Origin: Valencia hispanica
Taxonomy: Eukaryota > Chordata > Actinopteri > Cyprinodontiformes > Valenciidae
Assembly (NCBI GenBank): GCA_963556495.2
Contig: OY747712.1
Location: 19,196,735 to 19,260,734, forward strand
Direction: 5' to 3'
DNA length: 64,000 bases
Positions 56,556 through 64,000 of the stretch are shown here, piece by piece. A program made the position numbers and the translations under genes. Positions within the stretch are counted from its first letter, which is position 1. Every line of letters starts with the position of its first letter. A model generated the notes under the pieces. That model had not been told where the DNA came from and did not search any database. It saw only the letters and a list, made by a program, of their open reading frames with translations.

Positions 56556-57029
56556 CTGCAAAACACAACAAGATCTGTGTCACTAATCTGTCTGCAGAAT
56601 GCAGTAAGTCAGCTTAGTCATATCCATGGAGAACAATGTGAGACAGCTGTAACTACGCAGGAGATTGAAGTAAAATAAAATTAAACAATAAAAAGTGAAA
56701 GTGCTGGGTGTTTTGTTTTTATAACTAAGTTATTTCCAACATGTCAACAATGGGACAAACTGTACCTTTCGTCAGCCATGACTGAACTGAAAAGATTTGG
56801 TTGCATGAGGAGACAATACGACTTACAGTGAAACTGAAAGCACAGTCCATGTGCTAACCATACTACAAAACAGCATTCCTTACTACCAGCCGACCTACAG
56901 CAAGGCCACAGAGAAACGTTTAGTAATTCATCTCACAGATGTTCACTGAAACATCCTAATAATCCTCTGGAAAAAATGATTTAATGATAAACATTAAGCA
57001 GGATGTTTACTTTAGTTCAGTAGAACTGA

Positions 57030-57790
57030 CTAATGTTGAGGCTATTGCCTTTTCCTGAACGAACTGCATCTCCCAGCATCCTTTCACTGAACGAACTGCA
57101 TCTCCCAGCATCCGTGGCACTGCCCTCAACCCATTCTCATTGGTCTGTGGCCAGTGATGACATCACAGAGTTGATAAAGGCAGTGCGAATATTGAAATCC
57201 TCGTCTTTCGGTTCCCCAGCGGTGCCACAAGGAGACGCTTAAATCCATTGCTAGCATTTTTCCCTTTTTCGTTCAAACCTGCTGGACCAGGAAGAACTCC
57301 CCTTTTTTAAACTTCGAAGTAAACCGGCCGAGCAAACAGACTTCCATGTACGGGGAACCAGGGAGTCCGCTGGCCTCTGAGCTCTATTGAAAACCGGCCT
57401 GAGTCCCTCAGCGCCTAAAGTCGGGCGTCCGCTTTTCTGACCTTGGTTTTGCGCAAAACCGCTCCTTTAAACTGGACACTTTCAAGTCGTTCTACGTTCT
57501 TCGTCGTGGACTGTGGAGAGAATCATCACCAAGTAGGATAAACCTGGTTTATGTCTGTTTGGTTAACTTTGTTCTATATTTTTGCATGCGTTAGAATAGA
57601 TGGAAATTATAAATGAAATGTAATCTGTAAGGTTGACCTATTTCATTAATAAATTCCCTTAATTAACGAGAAGTTTCCTGTGCTATTTCAGTGTGTGCTG
57701 TAACGTTTGTTAAATCCCCGCGGACGAACTCCACCCTTGCAGAAGAGACTGACTGTCTGGTTTAATTAAAAGTATCTCATCTATGAGATT
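57030..57790 (+). repeat. LTR-like repeat, copy B
   Basis: Shares blocks with 6340-6960 (ATTGGTCTGTG, TGACATCACAG, CCTGCTGGACC, CTTCGAAGT). It carries two tandem copies of a CTCCCAGCATCC motif at its start. It ends near 57785 with TTGGTGCCCC, which could be the start of a retroelement primer-binding site. No internal gag/pol sequence follows. A truncated or solo LTR is the best explanation. It would sit inside the 5' region or first intron of colec12. Confidence 0.4.
57062..57113 (+). promoter_or_regulatory. Tandem ZNF143/SBS-like motifs
   Basis: Two copies of aactgcatctcccagcatcc (57062-57081 and 57094-57113), 32 bp apart. Each fits the ZNF143 consensus except for single-base departures. 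A diverged version (ccacatttcccagcaatcc) is at 6367-6385 in the related repeat. Confidence 0.35.
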
Positions 57791-58048
57791 GGTGCCCCTA
57801 TATCTTTAATAAACAGGTTAAACTCGAACGTCATCAATAATTATATTACTATTAAATTATTGATTATAATTATTGATGCCCAGACAACCAGACAACTTTT
57901 TTAATATTAATAGTTACAACACTAAGTTGCTTCCAGCAAGGAGGGCAGCTAGCTGAGGCAATGATGGGTGTTATGGGAATAATTTAAGATTTGATTTAAC
58001 TGCCAGAGGACAGAATTCATTGAAACCTAATGCACTTTATGATATATG

Positions 58049-58051
<3 letters not shown>

Positions 58052-58088
<37 letters not shown>
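58052..58088. repeat. (AT)n microsatellite
   Basis: About 18 AT units next to the start of the nested transposon cluster. Confidence 0.92.
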
Positions 58089-58090
<2 letters not shown>

Positions 58091-59745
58091 CAGTTTATGT
58101 GTTTCAACATGGTGAAAAATAATGAATTGAAAATGATCCTTAAGAGTAAAACTGTAATGCACAGTTCATTTATGAAAGTATTACACCTTAAACTTTAATG
58201 TATTTCTTTGGGATTTTATACACTACACCAGTACAACATAGTGAATAACTTTAAAGAGAAAAATAAAAGACAAATGGTTTTCACTTTCTTTTCAAACAAA
58301 ATCCCGTCCAGGAAATATTTGTATTCAGCCCTGACTCAATAATTCATAGAACCAACTTTCACTGCAACTACGATACAGCTAAAGCTACTGGTCTTGTTGG
58401 GTATGTTTCTACATACATCAAGGGATGGACACGTTGGTGTGGATTCTCAGTCATCCCGGAGACAATAATCTTGACAGTTAAAGTAAAGGCAACTGGACTT
58501 TTCTTGTTGTCTTGAAAATGTTTTGTCTCTCATCCAAGAGGCTTCTTCAGTTCTGAAAACTGGAATGAGAGTATCAGACTTATATGTATAAATGTTAGTG
58601 TTGTTAAAGCTCACTAATGAGGCTATCATTATTCCTAACAAGGGTATCAAGGTTAGGTGAGCTTCTAAGCACTAAGCAAACTTGGTAACGTAAGTGTCAA
58701 TCAATTAATCGATCAATCAAACTTTATTTATAAAGCGCTTTTCACAATTGCAGCTAAAAGTGCTTTAGAGAATTGAAATGACTCCACAAAGACCACATTC
58801 CCATCCCTCCCCCACATAATTAAAAGCATAATCACAGTTATACCCCCCCCTCCCCTAGACCCAACCATCATGCACACACTTAAGAGCAACAATAAAAGGA
58901 CATTGGGCTGAGTACAGATGAGGCAGATCAGGAAATGCCATCTGCACCGGCAGCAACACATTAACAGCAGCAGCCAAGGCACTGACACAGGGCGCCCAGA
59001 GGAGGCAAGGCCGAGACCCCCACCTCCACCCAAGCGCTACCTGGAGAGCACCCTGGCAGCCACAGCCGACCACCGCTCCCGAGGGAGAGGGCTCCCATAG
59101 AGGAAACACTGGAAGGAAGATTAAAATAACAGGCTAAAATATAAAAATAAACAGTGGATAATATGATAAGATTAAATAGCAAAACGCTAATAAAATGTAT
59201 TAAGTAAAATATGCAGAGCAATTAAACAGACTGTAATAAATAATAATCAGTCAAAAGCTAGGCTAAAAGGTGAGTCTTGAGCCTGCTCTTTAAAACATGA
59301 ACGTTCTCTGTGGCCCTGAGGTCCTCCGGCAGCCTGTTCCAGAGGTGAGTCAGGCTGGGCGCCATGGGCGGGCTCACCCATGACAGATTACAATGCGTCA
59401 TGCAAATGTATTGGCCCAAGACAACCAACAGAGGGTGCGATAGGTTACTAATCTGGAGTTTTGGATGGGGTAAAAGAAGACACTTCTGTAGAAGAAAATA
59501 AAATATGATTACTTCCCAGCCGGAGATATAAAGCATACCGGTGATGGTAAAACTGCTGTAGCTCCTCTAGAATAAAAAAAAGTCATAAAAAAAACTCGGG
59601 AAGATCTCTAGCTCCATTTTTACCAGCTTGTGTTTAGTGTCGTCACGGTTGCTAGGCGACAGGACATTCGCCGAGGAAGGGATGGTATCTGAAGGCTAGA
59701 CCGTCCAAATTCCCAGCTGCTAACATCCAGTCTACCCGGTTGAGG

Positions 59746-59784
59746 AAGGACCTGTCCTATGTAGACCGCAGAGGACAGGTCCTT
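59746..59784. repeat. Perfect 13-bp inverted repeat (hairpin)
   Basis: AAGGACCTGTCCT at 59746-59758 and its exact reverse complement AGGACAGGTCCTT at 59772-59784, separated by 13 nt. It lies inside the hAT-like element. Confidence 0.85.
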
Positions 59785-60487
59785 AGGAGGATGCAGAATG
59801 GACATGAGCCTAAAATGACATTCTGATCCACACTTCTTACCAGTTGGTGGCAGTAACGCACCAATTCCTTGTTTGCCAGCCGTGAATAATTATCAAGAAG
59901 AAGAAGAAGTGCGCTATTAAGAGCATGCTAACTGGTAGTCATGATGTAAACATTCGGAGAAATACACACAAGAAAGGAATTTACAAAGTTATTTAGCGGC
60001 AGAGTTGGATTGAGGAAGACTTGTGGACTAAGTACTTTATTGGAGTACATTAACTGGATGTAAAAGGATTGTTTTTGTTCAAGATGATGGTTCTGTGGAT
60101 GTGCCGGCGCAGCTAAGAAGGGTGAGTTGGACATTACATAATTTTTCTCTCTGAGTGTATCAGGACAGGACAGTTTCAGCAGCGAGTAGCGTCATTGATC
60201 AAAGCAGCAGAAAAATAACAAGATAATCGAAATGGAATAAGCAGGGCTTGTTGCTGTGTTTTCTGTTTGCTGTTGTGATTAACTGGTTTGCAAACAAATC
60301 TTATTTTTACAAAGCCGGTTGTTTGGTGACGTCTGCTCATTTCTCTCTGAATCAGTGTGACTTAACCATAGCTCCTGCTGAGCGACAATGATCTTTTTAA
60401 ATGATGTATAATATGAATATTTACATAGAAAGAGTGTCAAAAAGGGCCGTTTTGACCCAGAAACGTTAAGGGGTGAAATAAAAACTG

Positions 60488-60523
60488 TGCCCCCCCCCCC
60501 CCCAAAATAAGCTGCGCCCCCCC
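60488..60523. repeat. Poly-C tracts
   Basis: Two runs of C (17 and about 10) separated by AAAATAAGCTGCG, near the right end of the hAT-like element. Confidence 0.85.
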
Positions 60524-61294
60524 CCAGCTAAATTGCCCTGGCGCTGGGTCTGAGGTGAGTGCCATAATAATGGAAAGACACGTCGCTATGAGTGCGTGTC
60601 TTGACTTCAGGGATGACAAGGGGACGGCTGCCAGAGGAGCACAGTACAATAATCAATTCTACTGCGGATGAAAGCATGCATCAGTGTCTTTGTGTTGGGC
60701 AGAGAGAGAATGGGAGCAGACTCTGGCTATTTTCTTTAGATGATAAAAACCTATTTTAGTAATGTTTTTAATGTGAGGGATAAAAGTCAGCTCAGAATAA
60801 AAAATGACCCCCAAGTCCTTCAGTTGTAAAGATTAAAAGACAGTGATTGTAGTTTTTGTGAAAGTTTTTCTCTCTGAGCATCAGGATTGATAGGTGTCGT
60901 TAACGGTGGGTCACCGTTAATGACATTTATGTTACCAATCCAGTTTTCAGAACTGAAGAAGCTTAATGGATGAGAGACGGAATGTTTTCAAGAAAAGAAA
61001 AGTCCAGTTGCCTTCATTTTAACTGTCAAGATTTTTAAGGGAAGGAATTTTTTACCCATTGTTCTTTGCAAAATAGCTTCAAATTCAGTCAGATTATTGA
61101 GATTATATGTTATATGTTTTGGTATTCTAAATTCTCAATTAGATTCAGATTGTGACTTTGACTAGGCCATTCTAACAGATAATTATGCTTTGATCTGAAC
61201 AACTCCATTGTAACTCTGGCTGTATGTTGAATTTCACTGTTGTACTAGAATCTGAACATCACCCCAGTCTTAAGTCTTTTGCACCCTGTAACAG

Positions 61295-61315
61295 TTTTTT
61301 TTTTTTTTTTTTTTT
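61295..61315. repeat. Poly(T) run
   Basis: 21 T within the second half of the split Tc1 relic. Confidence 0.9.
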
Positions 61316-61540
61316 CCATTCTACTTCCACCAACATGCACCATTATGGGGGTGGGTATGATGTGTTCTGGGTGTGTTATTTATAATCCCCACAGAGCATT
61401 TCAAATAAAGGCCAGAAAGTTTAGTCTCTCCTCTGACCAGGGAACCTTCTTCCACATGTGTCCCCTAAATGGCTTGTGACAAACTACAGACATAATTTCT
61501 TCTGGATTTTCTTTCTAGTAGTTACATTTTTGCCTCCTGT

Positions 61541-63180
61541 AATGATGGATAACGTTCTCCTTTCACACCTCCTTTTTAAATCATGTCAGCTGTAATGAAA
61601 CTGTAGCCAAGAGAGACTGTTTCCTCCCAGAGACGAGTTGGGCAGGACTGCAAAAGGGATACTGGGGTTTAGCCTCTCAGTTTTGGACCCACACATCTTC
61701 AGACCGCCTCAAGGACCTCTTTATGGACTAAGACCTGTATATGCTGGCCGATGTTGTCCTAATATGTACTGAGAGCTACATGATGGGGGCGATTGCAGAG
61801 AGCTTGATCAGAGTAACCTCCCTCTGTTCCTGACCACGAGCGACTGAAAGTATAACTTAACACCACGTAAACAGGCGGCTAGACGGCTGCAGGTCCTGGG
61901 CCAGGAATGAGGGAGGGAATAGTTATTTTTGTCTCTGTTGATTATACTTTAAATCGCAGTTGGGGAACTTTTTGTTTGTCAGAATTGTAGGGTCACTTAA
62001 TTTCAAATACAGTACTACCAACTGATCAACACAATTCTTTACCTAATATTTCCTTAGCTCTTCTATGACTCCTACAGATACATATTTTGTTGGTATTATG
62101 CACTGTCATACAATACTTGATTAAGCTGTGTAATAACTACACCTGGCAAACTTTGTAATGACTGATGTTATAATGATAAAATATTTTTCAAAGAAGTCAC
62201 ACAGCCTGGAAAAATTCTGATATCTTTGTTTTCACATTGAGAGCAAGAACGTTAAACAATGTATAAAAAGACTCTTAAGCAAAGTCAGTTTATAGATTTT
62301 AAAATGAAAATCAACAAAACTGCAGAGAATGTGTACTGTAGGTACTGTATGTTCTCAAACGTTTGACCCAAATCATACAATTCAAAAGCAATGCGACCAA
62401 GCACTGTAAAAATGTATGCAAACATCTAATTTTGAAGATATGAAATTAATCTCAGACATATTCTCTCTCTTATTGTTGTGGAATTTAGCAAATAGAAATA
62501 ATTTTGGTAATTCTAGCTGAACTGAAAGAAGACAACTTTAGTCTGATTTAACTTCAGACGGTGAGAACAAAAGGCGTGTCTTTTTATTTGGTATACTATA
62601 TGAAATCATGTGGTTTCAACTGTATATGCACATACAAACGTATTCATGCACAGTTAAAAAAACATTGGTGTTATATAACCTAGCAGACAGGAAATGAAAT
62701 TGTGACTGCCTTGTTCTCTCAACTCTAATACTTCTAGCAAACTAAGATGAAAATTAAGTCTGAGGACTGTAGCTTTGACTCATTCCAGAGGTGGAATATT
62801 TTCCATTTATGTGTCTGTCTGGTTTTCAGCCTGCGTCCAGGGATTTTGCTTGAAAAACATTTCTCCCTCATATGGTGTACAGAACAAAGATGGTGAGTAA
62901 AGGTTTCCAATGAAGGTGCAATGCCTTATTATACAGGTTTCAGGAAAAGAAACCCTTAGATGTCTTGGATGAAATGTTTCTGAAAGCCAAAGACGTTCTA
63001 TATATTCAGGGATACTGGGTGTTTGTCAAGTCAAATTATGTAAAATAATGACTTAGAACTCACGGAGTTTGGAATTAGTTATGCTAAACAAAAATAATAT
63101 TTCCTAGACAAAATTCTTCAACATCAAATGTTAAGTGAAGCCTTAAAACACACACACACACAAAGAGATGCCTATAGGCA
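61541..63180. other. Non-coding DNA, probably upstream part of colec12 locus
   Basis: No exon was found. 61600-61920 is GC-richer than its surroundings and could be regulatory or a first-exon region, but no start codon context or splice donor was convincing. Confidence 0.3.
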
Positions 63181-63243
63181 AGGCAAGTCAATTTTATTTG
63201 TAAAGCACACTTTCAACAACAAGGTCATTCAAGGTGCCTAATA
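63181..63243 (-). repeat. LINE tail fragment
   Basis: Plus strand reads GGCAAGGCAAGTCAATTTTA then TTTGTAAAGCACACTTTC, the complement of a common fish LINE 3' terminus. Confidence 0.55.
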
Positions 63244-64000
63244 CTTTATGTCCTCTGTGTGTGCATTGAGTTTTCCAACCACCTGTGAGATTCAGCAAGT
63301 CAGCAAGTTTTTCATGTTTCACTGTACGAATGTGACTTCTCCCTTTCTGTACATAAACTATCACAGTGCATAAACACGCTGACACATGCATCCTGCAGAC
63401 TGCCCGAGAACAAGCGGCCTGGTGCAGAGCACAGGAGGGCTAAGTCTGCTAAGAGTTAAGAACCTGGACTGCAGCCAGGATGTCCAACTCAACAAGCTGG
63501 ACTAGAGCTATATAATTTCCAACAAGTAAATAAATGCCAGAGAAGCTTAGAAGAAACAACACTAAACTGTGACTTTGATGTTTTAGTCTTGAAGGAAGAC
63601 TTTATATGTATTTATATCAATAATCTCAACATTTTACTTCAACTAAAGAAAAGTATTTACTTGTGTTTTGGAATCTAGAATTCATTTGGGCAACAGAAAG
63701 ATCCAAGAAAGATTTTGAAATTTTTCAAAGGATGAACAGTTTTTTCCTGTCAACTGACAGTGAGGTTGACTTTTTTCGTTTTGGTTCAATTCTTTAATGT
63801 CTAAAGAATGTCTTGTTTTGGTATCTGATGTAACATCTGTTGTATGGTTACAAACGTCAGGAAATAAATGGAATTCAGTCCTGTGATGTCTTTGAAGTAT
63901 TTGTGTCGGCTCCTGTATGCTGGAGAATGATGGGGTGAAATCTAGTGTTCTGCAACATTATGACAACATATGTTAATTTTCCATGATATCACAACTTCAT
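63244..64000. other. Non-coding DNA at right edge
   Basis: No gene or named repeat seen. Confidence 0.4.

Larger units (their letters stand above)
59351..60552. mobile_element. hAT-like element inserted in the LINE, exact 8-bp target duplication
   Basis: The octamer aggtgagt occurs at 59343-59350 and again at 60553-60560, flanking the insert. The ends are inverted: left CAGGCTGGGCGCCATGG; right, reverse complemented, CAGACCCAGCGCCAGGG (12 of 17 match). Both begin CAG, and 8-bp duplications are the hAT hallmark. The 1202-bp interior has no transposase. It holds poly-C runs near 60488-60523, a 13-bp hairpin at 59746-59784, and an AAGAAGAAGAAGAAG stretch near 59896. Confidence 0.75.
58697..60845 (-). 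mobile_element. LINE 3' end, copy 3 of 3, split by a hAT
   Basis: Read on the minus strand, 60845-60650 encodes LQLKDLGVIFYSELTFIPHI followed by KNITKIGFYHLKKIARVC, the C-terminal reverse-transcriptase region of an L2/CR1-like LINE. Then 60650-60553 carries the CAPLAAVPLSSLKSRHALI block. The element resumes at 59350 with NRLPEDLRATENVHVLKSR and KTHLLA. The 3' UTR runs to 58697, ending in a TTGATTGATCGATTAATTGA-like tail. The gap is filled exactly by the hAT at 59351-60552. Confidence 0.75.
58465..61037. repeat. Inverted repeat pair flanking the insertion
   Basis: Left arm 58473-58590: TTGACAGTTAAAGTAAAGGC, then TCTCATCCAAGAGGCTTCTTC and AGTTCTGAAAACTGGAAT. Right arm (about 60950-61037) is its inverse with moderate divergence, including GAACTGAAGAAGC, GGATGAGAGACGG and GCCTTCATTTTAACTGTCAA. 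The arms bound the LINE and hAT described below. The CTTCTTCAGTTCTG motif family is common at retroelement ends in fish and may be Penelope-like; that assignment is tentative. Confidence 0.6.
58160..61540 (-). mobile_element. Tc1-like relic split by a 2.6-kb insertion
   Basis: Two separated parts belong to one decayed Tc1 element read on the minus strand. Part one, 58160-58430, has the 5' flank with TATTTGTATTCAGCCCTGAC and GTTGGGTATGTTTCTAC. Part two, 61040-61540, continues with TACCCATTGTTCTTTGC, TTGACTAGGCCATTCTAAC, CACCCCAGTCTTAAGTC and TGACCAGGGAACCTTCTTCC, complements of transposase coding blocks in family order. The break falls in the 5' part of the element. Everything between 58440 and 61037 was inserted later. 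Confidence 0.7.

Noticed and set aside
56776..56790. ATG-containing segment before a gtacag donor, considered as the missing colec12 first exon
   Set aside because: The frame needed to join the transmembrane exon has no ATG and the peptide bears no likeness to the family's cytoplasmic tail.
1..64000. CRISPR arrays, rRNA genes, functional tRNA genes, bacterial-type operons
   Set aside because: No regularly spaced direct repeats with spacers, no rRNA-like sequence; tRNA-like boxes occur only within SINE-type repeats.

Overview
The window looks like nuclear DNA of a ray-finned fish. It carries split vertebrate genes with canonical GT-AG introns, AT-rich intergenic DNA, many dinucleotide and tetranucleotide microsatellites, and a dense load of teleost-type transposons (Tc1/mariner, hAT, LINE 3' tails, tRNA-derived SINEs). 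There are no bacterial-style operons, CRISPR arrays or prokaryotic genes.

Three host genes are well supported, all on the minus strand. tmem236 (21582-27025) is complete in four exons and predicts 358 aa. stam (31547-43282) is complete in fourteen exons and predicts 519 aa with VHS, UIM, SH3 and GAT-like regions; it encodes an ESCRT-0 endosomal sorting adaptor. colec12 (49254-56555) has seven recognised exons covering the transmembrane segment, coiled-coil stalk, collagen region and C-type lectin domain. Its short cytoplasmic N-terminal exon was not found and may lie beyond 64000. All exon junctions were placed by hand from splice signals, and reading frames close across every junction.

Layout: 1-21.5 kb is intergenic or intronic DNA dominated by transposons. 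It holds a SINE, LINE tails, a minus-strand Tc1 relic at 7.9-9.3 kb, a nearly intact Tc1 element at 10.9-12.4 kb with one nonsense codon, a LINE reverse-transcriptase remnant at 13 kb, a deleted Tc1 at 15.2-16.1 kb and a hAT element at 17.8-19.5 kb with a near-perfect 8-bp target duplication. Two weakly supported candidate exons (3128-3166 and about 14599-14900, minus) hint at an unrecognised minus-strand gene. 21.5-27 kb is tmem236, followed downstream by a decayed 65-bp copy of its own last exon. 28.6-43.5 kb is stam with repeat-filled introns. 45.16-46.76 kb is a complete Tc1 transposon with an uninterrupted 339-aa transposase and a conservative change at its third catalytic acid. 49-56.6 kb is colec12. 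57-61.5 kb is an LTR-like repeat and then a stack of elements nested four deep.

The three host genes do not form one pathway, although two of the products work in the plasma-membrane/endosome system: colec12 is a scavenger lectin receptor and stam sorts ubiquitinated cargo. In human, TMEM236 and STAM are neighbours on 10p12 while COLEC12 is on 18p11, so the stam-colec12 adjacency here differs from human. No unmistakably new protein system was found. The most notable observations are the nested transposon stack with an exact target-site duplication, the DD34D Tc1 transposase, the tmem236 exon fragment and the odd C-terminal tail of colec12.
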